This document shows positions 26,323 through 48,325 of a stretch of DNA of 64,000 nucleotides, piece after piece. Every line of letters begins with the position of its first letter. Position 1 is the first letter of the stretch. The stretch is from the NCBI RefSeq assembly GCF_910592395.1, contig NC_088318.1, positions 3,782,001 to 3,846,000 on the forward strand, given 5' to 3'. Under the pieces are notes generated by a model. That model worked only from the letters and a program-made list of their open reading frames with translations, had not been told where the DNA came from and ran no database searches. Source of the DNA: Lineus longissimus. Taxonomy: Eukaryota; Nemertea; Pilidiophora; Heteronemertea; Lineidae. Made by a program: the position numbers and the translations under genes.

Positions 26323-26829
26323 GAGCTAGACCTTGAAAGGTCAAGATGTCTGCTTGGCCTTGACCTTTCATTTGATAGTTCTTTGACCTCAGCTTATAAC
26401 AATATCTTGACTGATTTCTAGGAGCTATGAAATTGATGTTGATTGACAAGGCTTCGACCTTCTCTTTCCAAGTTAAAAGTGACTACTTGAATCAATTAAT
26501 GTACTAAAACATGTGGATATTTATGTAACTGAAATATTACATGTCAAATAAAATATGTCCTACAATGTTAGATTTCATTCAGAAACAAAGGAGCTATTAT
26601 GAATTAAAACTATAGGACTAGTTTAATTTGACATGTAGTAGCTCATCTTTTATTATTGTGTGTATCATGTAGTGTATCCTGTTACCAATCAATCATATGT
26701 GTACATGTATGTCATGACTGTCACTCTGGTGACCTTGAGCTTGACCTTGAAAGGTCAAGATGTCTGCTTGGCCTTGACCTTTCATTTGGTAGTTCTTTGA
26801 TCTCAGCTTATAACAATATCTTGACTGAT
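26323..26829. repeat. Two direct 92-bp copies rich in AGGTCA half-sites
   Basis: Copies at 26323-26414 and 26737-26829 are nearly identical and both contain (T/A)GACCTTGAAAGGTCA, then TTGACCTTTCA and TTTGA(C/T)CTCAG. Copy 2 has TGACCT-TGAA-AGGTCA at 26742-26757, an everted nuclear-receptor half-site pair. The 320 bp between them is unique. Confidence 0.7.
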
Positions 26830-28080
26830 AAACCCAGAATATTGCTATGTCACCTTGTCCCTAAGGTGTGATACTTCTACCTCGGCTGTGTATCAATTAT
26901 ATATACATGTTGGCTTTATAGGCTCTTGGTGACGAGGTTATAATACTGTACTTGCATACAGTATTCTGGGGCAGTCTTTGCCTATATTTTTGAGATCATA
27001 TCTGTGAATTGTGCGTGTGTGCTAATTTGGATTTCGAAAGCACTTTGTGAGTTCCTTGCACTTGCTATTTTCTAGTTTCAATGATCTTGGGAAGTGAACT
27101 GTCCTAATTCCATGATTTATAATGATAATAATATTTTGAATTTCCTTGTTAGTGCCTTACATTTCATTCAAAAATATCAAAAGGCAATTTTATATTATTT
27201 TTATAATGGCAAGTTGTCTTTCCTAATTCAGATTTTTTTGCATTTGTTTGATTCAGATAACAGAAGTAAAACCACTTTGCGGTGCATTTTTTGCTACACT
27301 AGCCTCGAAATATCTGTCTTATGACGCAGTCCATTGCGTGACAGATTGAGATTCGGGAAGAGCATTGTATTGCTCCTGCAAAATTTGCTTTAAACCACTT
27401 CACACCACACGTGATCAGAACAGAATTACAATATTTTTACAATAGGAGAGCACAGGGTTTGGAATTGTGTACACAAGTGTTTGCCAGAAACCAAGTCCAT
27501 GTAGTGTATTCTGTGTTTGAGCATGTTTTTAATAGCATGTGATGCGTAGTTTTAATGTAGAATGATGTTGCACTGCATTTAAGTCATCCTCAGTGATGTC
27601 TCAAAAGAGGTATTGCAATGATAATAAAAGCAGTCCGGAAAAAAAAAGTTAAGTTTTCCGTTTATTGACCGCTAGTCCACTTTCCGCAATGGAAACATCT
27701 GGGCTCGTCTCTGAAGTCCCGTGTTGAATTCCCCGGTCAATCCCCATATACTCAAGTGATGAGGAAGCAACTCTCTTCGACCGTATAGCTTTCCTCTAGG
27801 TTACCCGGTTTCCTCCTACAGTTTTTCTCCCCCAAATGTTGTCTAAAGAGCCAATAATGAGCATGCTCTAGACTCAATATATATATAAGCAGTCCATTTT
27901 GAATAGTATGATATGTGAGAGAAAAAATGTGATTGTATGAAAACTATAACAATCACACTGAAGCACCCAAATAATTTTTCGAACACCTGAGAAATTGCTC
28001 TTCTCAAGGAGTTCAATGGACCATCCAAGGACAGTGTCCGCCCCCCATCTACTTCAAACTCGGGGGCATATCCATTTCTC

Positions 28081-28176
28081 ATCAAGATTCTTGGTGCGTT
28101 CAAAAATGACTCATGAGTCATCTTTGAAATTTTGTATGTCATCTTTGAAATTTTGGAACGCACCAGGAATCTTGAT
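28081..28176. mobile_element. 96-bp hairpin element
   Basis: Begins ATCAAGATTCTTGGTGCGTT and ends with the inverse (AACGCACCAGGAATCTTGAT). A 17-bp motif TCATCTTTGAAATTTTG is tandemly doubled inside. No coding content. Too small for family assignment. Confidence 0.7.
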
Positions 28177-29036
28177 TTGAATGATACTGATGTATATGAT
28201 GGAACTTTGAATTGCATGCTACAAGGGGAAATCCCAATGTGTCGACAAATAGAAGACCATTATCATGCTTGAATGAGTTTCTTTGCGTTGTATGTACATT
28301 GATTGTGTATTGATATCTAATGTTAATGTACACTTAAAAAGGCCGACGTGTGTACTAATATAATAGTTGGTCATAATTTAAAAACTGAGATTTGCCTCCT
28401 CTTGGTAACATTGAATCATTCGTTTAATGTAGGAAACATACTGGCAACGTTAGAGATTTTACCATTAGCCAAAATTGATTATTCCTTCCTACTATCGAGG
28501 TGTTGACCCAGGAAGTTGTGCTCGTTGTTCAATTCTTCTTGTTTGAGATGTATTCCGGCAGGCCTCCTGTCCAATGATTGGAGCTGCCAAAAATTTAAGG
28601 GACGTTCTCTTTATGACGTTTGTTTCCATGCTGTAAAGTAGCAACACACATGGCTGTGGTGGAGTTATCACATTAAACAGTGTAATGTAACTTTTCATGT
28701 GTAGACACTTTTTATCCGTGTTCACAATGGCCATGTTAAAATTCATGTTGAGGAAGTGTTTTCCCTTGGAAAATTCAAATTATACAGTGTGACTCTTTAA
28801 CTTTAAAAAGCCTTTAAAACGCCTACGTGTTCGCAAAGTTCAGATTGGACTTCCCATGTTGCTTCACATAAAAAAATCTAGACGAGCCTTTTGATCACAT
28901 ACATGTAGGTCCTACTTTTTTTGGCTGGGCCTACTGTCTGTAAATGGTTTCCTTTGCCAAGACTGCATTTCACTCACTCCAATTGGCTGAAAGGCTTACC
29001 TTTTTTCTTTCAAGTCCAGTGTCACTGTAAGCGTTG

Positions 29037-29049
29037 CTTATATAAATAG
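29037..29049 (+). promoter_or_regulatory. TATA box of the caspase gene
   Basis: TTATATAAATAGA is a near-consensus TATA box, about 230 bp upstream of the ATG at 29270. Initiation about 30 bp downstream would give a 5' UTR of roughly 200 nt without a further intron. Confidence 0.55.
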
Positions 29050-29269
29050 ATTGCCCGTCATGAGGATCTTGCTTGCGGCGAGGGATTTCAACTATGGAGA
29101 AGTGATATAGCAACTACTTGCATATTTGTTACTGTTTAATTTATTTTGGATATTCGAGGTTTTATCGAGAAGCCTCCATGATTCTGTTATGGTGTGAAGT
29201 TGTCAGGTACATTTGATTCTGTCGACTTGATCTGAATTCAAATCTGATCTTGGGATATATCTTGCTGAA

Positions 29270-39810
<10,541 letters not shown>

Positions 39811-40010
39811 TGCAACTCACTGATCAACCTGCTCAATATTTCCATGCTGCACCATACTCAGACTGTGATAGACAGATATAGTAAGGCCCTTTATTTTTGC
39901 ACCCCTAATTTTTGGCAAAAACATGCCTTTGTGATTTCACTACTATTAACTTCCCAGGATAAATGGACTGTGCAAGACATTTAAGTTGCTGAAAAGTTGT
40001 GAAAATATTC
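39811..40010. other. Caspase 3' UTR
   Basis: Follows the TGA at 39808-39810. The first AATAAA seen downstream is at 40255, which lies inside the next transposon-like element. Confidence 0.4.
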
Positions 40011-40493
40011 GGTAACCGGAAAAACGCCGACCGACCGACCGACCGACTGACCTGCCAACCTACCGTCATATGCAGTATCCCTTTCGCTTCTCTAGAGCAC
40101 ATGTATCTGTGTAGTGCCCAGCGCAATGGACGTGATGGAGTCCGACGTGTCTGACAGCAGCATCTCCAGTCAATTATACCGGGAAAACGAGCCCACGCGG
40201 TAAGGAACTGATAACGATACTCTAAAGATATGCTTTGTCTACATGGTCGGTGGAAATAAAAACATGATTTGGGCCTAGTATATGCACTGTAGTTTTTCTA
40301 CTCGAGTGTCTCGACCAATGCAATGCATGAACTGCAACGCGCAACATGCATTTGTTGTCATTTGACCAGCTTACGTGCGCTTGTTTACAATTTCATTTCA
40401 TATGACCTGCTATCGTGGATTGGATATATCACATTGACTTATGAGTAGGTTGGCAGGTCAGTCGGTCGGTCGGTCGGCGTTTTTCCGGTTACC
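40011..40493. mobile_element. 483-bp element, about 50-bp TIRs, 9-bp TSD
   Basis: Left TIR starts GGTAACCGGAAAAACGCCG, runs through (GACC)n and ends at CCAACCTAC. The inverse ends at 40493. The 9-bp direct repeat AAAATATTC flanks it (40002-40010 and 40494-40502). Non-autonomous. Its unique interior includes an exon-like segment at 40126-40199. Confidence 0.9.
40126..40199 (+). pseudogene. Exon-like segment inside the 40-kb element
   Basis: An ATG at 40126 opens 24 codons, MDVMESDVSDSSISSQLYRE and then NEPT, ending in CG|GTAAGG, a good donor. The acidic, Ser-rich peptide looks like a genuine N-terminus. It could be a captured first exon, an exon of the element's own lost transposase, or chance. 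No downstream partner exon was found. Confidence 0.3.
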
Positions 40494-41235
40494 AAAATAT
40501 TCGGCTTCCAAAAATGATGAGGTTAACAGTATGAACATGTGATAGTGTTGATAATGCACCATGAAGCTGTGGAGGGGGTTTATCCTTAGGATATTGGCGT
40601 AGGAGGCCGCAAAAAATTTTATGTACATTTTTTGTAATCTTAATTACTAATATATCTACCCAAGAATTGGTGCTATTGTGATATGGATGGGTCATGTTGT
40701 CAGTTCATATTTTTACTCAGAATTTTCAGATAACATATATATTTTTATTACATGTTCAAATCGTTTTTTGAGTGACGAAGCTGTTTGGTGTTCAAATGGT
40801 GTACTATCAAAAAGATTTTATGATTCGTGTTCCAAAAAGGCAATAATGGTTGTGTGAATTGAAAGCTGTATTGTAATGTTGATTTGTTTGCTTAAAGGAG
40901 TATGCTGTTCGTAATTACTGATGGTCCAGGAAAATAGAAATGCAGTTATGCACATTGCCGTTGTGCAGTTATTATGCATACGAATTTGCTGAAAATTGGT
41001 ATTATTATTTGTGTCTACTTGTCGGTCAACAGAACACCGATGTCGAAATTTATTATCATTAGATATTTACGTAATAGGAAAGTTTCAATTTCTATTACAA
41101 ATTAGCCAAAAAAAATGTTAAAGCCGCGCGTAGGCCTTTAAGAAACTGAAATAGTATTATGCAAAGGGACTTCAGACATCATATCGTTTTGTTTGAATTC
41201 AAATTATATGCATCTTTCTGTGACCTTCGTTATGT

Positions 41236-41560
41236 TTTATAAACCTTATTGTCCCCGGAGCCTCGGAGGGGGACTTGAAAATACCGGGCATCCGGTCGTG
41301 ATTGCCGCTCGCCGCTTGCCGCTCGCCGCTCGCCGCTCGCCGCCCGTATATTCCCTTCCGGTCAATAACTTCATAACGTTTGATGATTTTTTTTCCATTT
41401 TTGGTGGGATGATGTACGGGAGTGCAGAGGTGTGTCGTGTTGAAGAATCGACCTGATGTGATTCTCCATTTGACCAATAGGGGGCCAAAACCCGAAACAC
41501 AAAAACTGACTACGCCTTAAATGATGAATAGAATTTCACCAAACTTTAGGCTGTTGTAGG
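41236..41560. repeat. Dispersed repeat related in style to the 1.1 kb family
   Basis: Starts with GAGCCTCGGAGGGGG and has a GCCGCTCGCC tandem run at 41305-41345. It then has GGTCAATAACTTCATAACG and ends with ACCAATAGGGGGCCAAAAC, like the CCACCAGGGGGC boxes at 9.3 and 17.3 kb. No coding potential. Confidence 0.5.
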
Positions 41561-42367
41561 CTAAGCTAGCAAATACACACAATATATTACCCTAGTTTTT
41601 AGTTTCAGCCATTTCTTTTTGGATACAATGGGTGATATGAATAAAGGCTAGCAAATGCTTTTACTTCAATTTTGTACAGAAAGGCCAAGTGTAAATGTAC
41701 ATGGAGTTTTAGATAAAAGCATTTACTATTCTTTATTCATATCACCCAATGCCATGCCCCAAGTTCAAGCCTCTTAATACTAATCCACTTCTTTACCCAC
41801 AACACTCCCTTCTTTTCCCTCCCGTTTAATGATCACACCCTCGGCGACGGGGGACGTTCAACGCTGTGCTTGTTGCTGTAAAGTTATTTTAGATGAGCTC
41901 CATATTTTTGTAAAATTTCTCAACTCCCACTCGTTAGTACTGTGAAAAAAAATGTTGTTATAAAAAATATGTGCGTTTTCATGTATTGCAGCATGTACAA
42001 GTTCTCCTTTTGAGGTTTCAATAAAATAGTGATAACATTTAGTATTACTTTGTTCTTTGGGTTTGTGCGCAGGGCAGAGAAGCTCATTTACCCCAGATTT
42101 CCTCAGGTTGTGATAAACCAAGCTGTCTTCTCCTGGTGCTCACTTGATCCCCAAGATATTTGTGTTCATTGACGCACCCACGTCACTCAGGTTTCTCCAT
42201 GTCAGGGAACCTGGGTAGGATGTTCTGGAGCACATGCTGGCGTTTGATCTGCACAGGTATTGACCAGTCAGAAATAGTTTGTTCTGCACAGGACGATCAT
42301 ATTAAAACATCGTAGGAAAAAATCCATCACTTTATTGTTTATTCAGGAATTGACTACTCAGAAAATT

Positions 42368-42925
42368 ACGGTAGAACCTCTCTATTGAGGACACCCTTGG
42401 GACTGATAAGTGGTGTATGTCCTAATAGAGAGGTGTCCTGATTAGAGAGATCCAATTGAATGGAAACAACCAATTCGGGAGCTTCTTCTTCTTCTTCAGC
42501 GTTCGCTCTGCACTTGGAGGGGTCATTCTCCTAGGAGTAATCCTCCTCCAAGGCGGGATGAGCGTATCCTGCGTGCCACTACGGTTAGGCGCCAATTGGG
42601 TTTATTGGCCTAGTGGTCCGACTTTGGCGAGAGAGATAGAGTCCACGCAAGCTACTCATGTTTCTCACTTGGTGGGGTCTTAGCTTGCCCTGGCATAGAC
42701 ACCAGGTACAAGGAACCTCGGTTTTGAGTCTCATTTGAAGGTCTGTGAAGAGCCAGGAATTTTAGTTCCTTGAAAGCCATGCCGGTTCATCCAGACATAC
42801 GATCCTGGGTTCTCCCCAGGATCGAACCCGGGCCCTATTGCGTGGTGGCCAGCAGTGTAAACCACTAGGCCATGGGGGTCCTTAACCAATTCGGGAGCAC
42901 AACTGGTGTCTGTAATAGAGAGGTT
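42368..42925. repeat. Dispersed TAGAGAGG repeat, copy 2, split by a SINE
   Basis: Left part 42368-42481 (GTAGAACCTCTCTATTGAGG to CCAATTCGGGAG) and right part 42884-42925. Removing the SINE plus one 14-bp duplication restores the order seen in the copy at 61.6 kb. Confidence 0.8.
42482..42883 (-). mobile_element. Full-length tRNA-derived SINE with 14-bp TSD
   Basis: Minus strand: A box TGGCCTAGTGG and B box GGTTCGATCC near its 5' end (42790-42883). A 300-bp body follows, then a (GAA)n tail at 42482-42496. The 14-bp AACCAATTCGGGAG is present on both sides (42468-42481 and 42884-42897), the signature of LINE-mediated retroposition. The copy at 8336-8466 is a truncated relative. Confidence 0.9.
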
Positions 42926-43652
42926 TTATCGTTTGTATCACAGCAATGATATTGACAAAATTGCTGGTTTGCACTTTTTGAAGGCTTTGGCAGGTTTGTG
43001 CAAGTTTATGGTATGTTTGTTTACAATGCAGTGTTGCCACACTTCCGAAGACCACGTGCTTGTGTTTATTTTAAGCCCCTGCTAATTTAATGCAACACTC
43101 GATGACGTCGAATTGCGGGTGTTTCGCTCCCTGTGCTTTCCGCCCCCAGTCGTTTCAGTCGAAGTCCTTTCGCTCCCTGGGACATTTTGTGGGGATTGAG
43201 AAAGTACGATGTACGTGTGCCTTGGGAAAGTACAAGTCAAAGTAGATGTGCTTTCAAGGGTTGTCAAATCTACAAAGAAGGAATCGTTTGGTCATCTGAT
43301 GTGTGATCTTTGGCAGGTCACTGGTCTTTGTTAAATCGTTGCTTATCTGAACTTAACTTACATACCACGTACGACCTATTCATGATGTGCCGATTCTGTC
43401 GGCATTACTTGTGTGGTATTATCCGATGACGTTATCTGAACGCATAGAGTAAAGTATATTAAGTAAATTCATTCACGCCAGACGACCACGTTTGTGGTAT
43501 ACAGGTAACATATACATATATAAAAAATTACAAAGTGGTTCATTGAGAGTGTTTGACTAAATATTCATACATTCAGAAAAAAATGATATTCACTCGCTAA
43601 ATCAGGGCTTACTAACGTATCGGGTCAATCGTCTGTCCTTGGACCTGTTGTA

Positions 43653-44308
43653 TTAACTCTTTCAGCCCTAGCCGATTTTCAGGAAAAAATCAGGATTTCA
43701 GAATTTTATTTTTTAAAAACTACTACGCCTAGCACTATTTGCTTGATACCATAAGAAAGGTCTTGATCCCCACGTTACAGTGATATATAGATTATAGTTA
43801 GCAATGAATTTGTATATTTTTCTGAGTCTCCTCAATTTTGCCTTTTTTGAGTTCGAATTTTTTCCAAAGAATTGGCAGAAGCAACATTTATTGCAATGAA
43901 AGAATATTTCCTTGAAATTTTTTTGAATGAGTCTTCATAAACTATAATAGAGAACTAGTATAGAATACAAAGAAACAATGTCCAAAATGATTCCGAATGA
44001 TATAAACAATAATGGAATGAAAAAAAGGAAAAATTGCAGGAAAAAAATGGTAACGACTGTCACGAAATCAGATTCAACACTCACGCCCCCCTGTTGACTC
44101 AAAACGAACCAAATATCATCTGTGATTTTTTACTTGAAGCCCGGAAGGCTATTAGTTTGAATGGCAACCTGTAGATGGCTTCCCAATCGCATTTGAGATC
44201 GTCAATGATGAACGAGAAATTGGTTTTGGCGTCACCGTGTGCGGTAGCAGGATCTGGGAAATGTTATGAAATCCGTGTATACACGGTCACTGGGGCTGAA
44301 AGAGTTAA
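43653..44308. mobile_element. 656-bp TTAA-flanked MITE (piggyBac-like), nested
   Basis: Left end TTAACTCTTTCAGCCC and right end GGGCTGAAAGAGTTAA (inverse, one extra G/A difference inside), with TTAA at both borders. Related at its ends to 36312-36848 (CTTTCAGC core) but otherwise different. Confidence 0.8.
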
Positions 44309-44689
44309 TTCACCAGTAACAAAGGTTGCTGGCAAGCCCTTTTGTTGATAAGTTGGCCAAACGTCTGTGCTGCCAACTGTTGTATCAATTTTACACTGCA
44401 GGGGATCTGGGCAGGGAAGGTTGCTTGTTCCCCATTCTCCCTGGATGCAATCCATCTTCTAAAGGATGCTCTGATCCACGTTTTTATTTCTACTATATCG
44501 ACACGAGCTTGTAATTGATACCTACCTCGATCATTTATCAGCGATTACAAAAACTGTTTAAATTCATTTCGAGCCATTATTTGATATAGGAAGACACATT
44601 TTTGTATGTCTCCCTGTAGAGACCACGTCACAACCAATCTGATGGTAGTAGCTGTCGTGTCCAAAGACAGTTAATATGTAAAGTCAAGG

Positions 44690-44940
44690 ACTTAGTGAGC
44701 CCCCTTTAGGTCGGGGGAGCTCCCCCGAACCCCCCTACGAGCATATGTTAAGTGCAAGCTCTAACAACTACAGCTGTTACAATGGGGGGACACCCCCCAA
44801 ACCCCCCTCCGTCGACATAGGTTTTTACCAGTGCGTTGGGGGGAAGCTCCCCCCAAACCCCCCCCCCCCCCCCGGTGGACAGTCAACTAGCCCTTCTGTG
44901 TCATACTGCTGGAGGGGGGGTGCGATGGGACCATCCATAT
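44690..44940. repeat. GGGGG/CCCCC-rich stretch
   Basis: Three times a G run is followed within a few bases by TCCCCC or ACCCCC and then AACCCCCC (about 44713-44735, 44783-44805, 44848-44872). Each forms a short G/C hairpin. Poly-C of 16 bases at 44858-44873. An open frame across it is Pro-rich by composition only. Confidence 0.6.
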
Positions 44941-46008
44941 AGTTCCTTCCGACACATTTTTGTTTTGGTAATGTAATACATTGTGATTGTCCTTATTCAC
45001 GGGAATCGGGCGTTTCCAGTGATATACGACACAAATAGGTTGTCCTCATGCATTCACTTTGGAAACGCATTTTAAAATAGATGTTACGTCCTGTTAATGG
45101 GGCACGTCATCATCGCGTACATTTGGGAAAAACTCCCTAACGAGACCGGAGCAGACGGCTGAAAGTAGTTTACTTATTGGCCGCTAGGGTGCAAAATGTC
45201 GCTCACCCGAATTTTTCACGCAACTTTTGCTAAATAGAGCTAGTTCTAGTTTGTGATTCATTTTGATACTTCAGATTTGGGCAGAAGACCAATATAACTT
45301 AGTCGTCACTGTGGTTTTAAGCTGGAAAAACGTATTTGTTTTTCTTAAAGTGCCTTTTTTGGACGGGTGTGTGCGATTGTTTTGTTTTTATGTCACGTGA
45401 CCTCGATCATGTCGACACAAAATTGAAATAAACCACCCTTTTCTGTCATTATTTAGGACGGATATTTCTCTAATAAAAATATAATTGGCCAATTTCTTAG
45501 GCATATGATGTAGCGAATTCCCATGAAGATTAAAATTAATTTAAATTAATTTCAATCAATGGGATAGCAACCACCACCGGAAGATCGCGGAGAAATCGGT
45601 AAACTCAACGGAGTTAATTCAGAAAAATACCAAAAAAAATTGTTTGTAGGATATACAATATTTACTCTCTTTATTTCTCATCAAATCAGTATATACTCCC
45701 ACACACACGTGTATCTTAAGAGCCCCTCCTAAAGGGGGGCTTATAAGCCAAAACTCCGGCGAAGACGAAATGCGTAAACGACGATTACAACGTCAGACGC
45801 GCAAGCCATCGTCTGCAACCGGAGGCAGAGGTCCTCAAATTTCAATGATACGTTTTATCCGTATAGGGCGGACTTTAATGTGCTTATGAATCGACAAGCG
45901 GGTATAAGAGCACAAGATGTAGTGATCAAAATGATGTATGATAAGCCCAAAGATTTTGTTAATGGTCAGAGAAATATGTGTTTGAAGCAGTCATGGCGAC
46001 TAAATCTG

Positions 46009-46730
46009 AATTACTGTCGTTTCGCTACATTGCCAGTTCGCTACAAGTAGTTTCGCTACATGTGGCGGTCGTTTCGCTACATGGTAGGTCGTTTCGCTAC
46101 ATGGGTGGAGTCGTTTCGCTACATGATGGGTATGGTCGTTTCGCTACATGGAGGACGTTTCGCTACATGGGTGAGACGAGCGAGCCAACGCGAAGGCCTT
46201 GCAAAGGCCTCCAAATCTGCGTTGGAGTGCGTTTGAATGACCCCTGTCAATCAATAATAAGTACGTATACACGGATACAGACGGTTGAGCGAGCCAACGC
46301 GAAGGCCTTGCAAAGGCCTCCAAATCTGCGTTGAAGTGCGGTTGAATGACCCCTGTCAATCAATAATAAGTACGTAATTGAGCGAGCCAACGCGAATGGA
46401 TGTCTATGAGGTTACTGGTCCATTCAAGTGCGAACAAACGACAAGAACCCCTTGCGCGCCATCAAACCGTATAAGTTTTTTTACCGGCAAACTGTGCTAT
46501 AATAAATTTGTAGTCACCACCGGGAATTATAGTAGGGTAAAATAGAGTAAAAATAATGACTACATCCATGTAGCGAAACGACTCCACCCATGTAGCGAAA
46601 CGTCCTCCATGTAGCGAAACGACCATACCCATCATGTAGCGAAACGACTCCACCCATGTAGCGAAACGACCGCCACATGTAGCGAAACGACTTGTAGCGA
46701 ACTGGCAATGTAGCGAAACAGCCTGATACC
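46009..46730. mobile_element. Foldback element with tandem GTTTCGCTACATG arms
   Basis: The left arm (46009-46170) has seven to eight copies of GTCGTTTCGCTACATG-like units. The right arm (46560-46730) is the inverse with the same order of spacers. The 9-bp CTAAATCTG flanks it (46000-46008 and 46731-46739). The interior carries an 87-bp direct duplication (GAGCGAGCCAACGCG..., 46177 and 46289). The right terminus is GGTATCAGG inverted; the left terminus is diverged. Confidence 0.8.
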
Positions 46731-47087
46731 CTAAATCTGGAGCAAGGCTGCGCCTGCGTCGCCCATTGTCTCTCCCGTCGTTCAACTTAAATATCTCTAC
46801 TATTATAATTCCTTCGAAACCTGGTTTAAAACGGTTTCCTAATGCTGGTCTAGATGTATATTGACAGATTTAAGTCAATTATTCCTACTTAATTTTGGTG
46901 TTTTTGTGGTGAATTTTAGGCCACAGCTCATGCCCGGCCTCCTGTCCGAGAATAGGAAAGATCTACTTTCGTTGAAGCCCTTTTGAGAAATCCGACAATA
47001 AGTTTGGGTGTGACACTCCGACTTGTCCTTATTCGTTGGTGTGGTTTAATTGCATGGTTTATCCCCTCCGTTAAAATATGTTTGCAA

Positions 47088-47400
47088 ATCTGTAAGACAG
47101 TGTTTTGATATTATATTTTGCAGTTGTACCAATCAGCTATCAATCTCAAGCAACTATCAGTCATCAATCAAGCAACGAAGTTATGTTTGATGGAAATATA
47201 AAGACATTAGAGAGAATAAGATTGGGTTATTATCAGTGCAAGACCAGAAGACCCGCGTCCAGTATCGCCATTGGGGCGATAACAGTAGCTTGTCACAATG
47301 TCCCAGGTCTGAATAGTTGTTACCAGCCGGCTTCACTCGTCCTAGACCCTGTCACAACGCTGATTTCACCATGCTAAATGTTCACTATGGTGAATCCAAG
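47088..47400 (+). other. Exon-like open stretch inside the 4.9 kb element
   Basis: After a fair acceptor (ATTATATTTTGCAG, ending near 47123) the + strand is open to a stop at 47377, with no family match that I recognise. It could be a remnant of an element-encoded protein or chance. Confidence 0.2.
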
Positions 47401-48325
47401 GGTAGGCCCTCGCGCCTGCCTGCGGTTATAAGATAGTATAGAAAAGACGGCCATGGTTCTTCACAAGCATGGTGAGATGATAGCTCAGTCTAAGGTAGTA
47501 GGCCCTGATGTGCATGTCGTCTAGAGCACAGTGAGATGTTAGGTCTGTCCAAGACATTAGGGCCGTGACTGTTGTAGCCAAGAGACAAGGCTGTGAATGT
47601 CTTCCAGAAAACTGTGAGATGCTAGCTTAGACCAAGTCAGTAGATTATGATGCATTTACTTGAATGACGTTACAGAGAGAAGTTCGCTCAATCCAAGGAA
47701 AAGGGCCAGAGTGGCTGTTTTACGATTGAAGCAAAAATTTGTGTAGGGTTGTGACTGTCTTCGGAGAGTATGTGCCAAGTACCAACAGACATTAGTCGGT
47801 CAATTTGACTCATACAAGTACTTCGATTTGCAGGATCCCCCCCGATGCGCACTTGATTAAGCTTAGAGTAACCAGCTTATTCGAAGTGGCTGCCAATTTC
47901 TGAATTGGAGCGAAAATACTTTGATTTGAAGGGAAATGACCTCGATTTGAAGCGAAACGATTGGGGGCGAAAAGGTCAGGGAGCGAAATGACCGGATACC
48001 GATGACGTCAAACTCTGGGAAAACCCCTCTTTGCTAATCATTTTATCATGATTACTACGCAAAATGATAAATGAGAGTATATAGCGTATAGCTGTCTAAA
48101 AGTCTGATAAAGAAATTTTTCTGATAACATATATGATTTGTAACATATAAAAAGACATCAATTGACTTCTCAAGGTTCTGAGCAGTTTTTAATATAGAAC
48201 TACTTTTATTCGGAATAGCACAATAGCAGGTGCTCTTGGGTCTGATGATAACATCTCTGAATGACTGTGTGAGGTGATGTTTTCCTCCCCAATTTTCTAT
48301 GATTTCTCCGTAAAACCACTCCAAC

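Larger units (their letters stand above)
22887..29036. other. Transporter 3' UTR and intergenic spacer
   Basis: No coding exon seen in 6.1 kb. AATAAA-type signals occur near 25288-25310, 26547 and 27622; which one ends the transporter mRNA cannot be chosen. Local features are a 145-bp diverged duplication (23040-23270), a palindrome (24667-24709), duplicated 92-bp segments (26323, 26737) and a 96-bp hairpin element (28081-28176). Confidence 0.6.
43110..48000. mobile_element. 4.9 kb composite element with 9-bp TSD
   Basis: GATGACGTC flanks it at 43101-43109 and 48001-48009. Just inside are inverted ends sharing TTTCGCTCCCTG and TTC/TCGCCCCCA(G/A)TCGTTTC. The right terminus reads GGTATCCGG inverted, like the elements at 40011 and 46730; the left terminus is more diverged. 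It contains two nested elements (43653-44308 and 46009-46730). No transposase domain is recognisable in the remaining 3.5 kb. The right end lies 317 bp upstream of the CYLD-like ATG. Confidence 0.65.

Noticed and set aside
42790-42883. Possible tRNA gene on the minus strand
   Set aside because: It is the head of a SINE flanked by a 14-bp target duplication.
45978-46334. 118-codon open frame with repeated SFRYM/SLH
   Set aside because: It lies in the arm of a foldback element made of 16-bp repeats.
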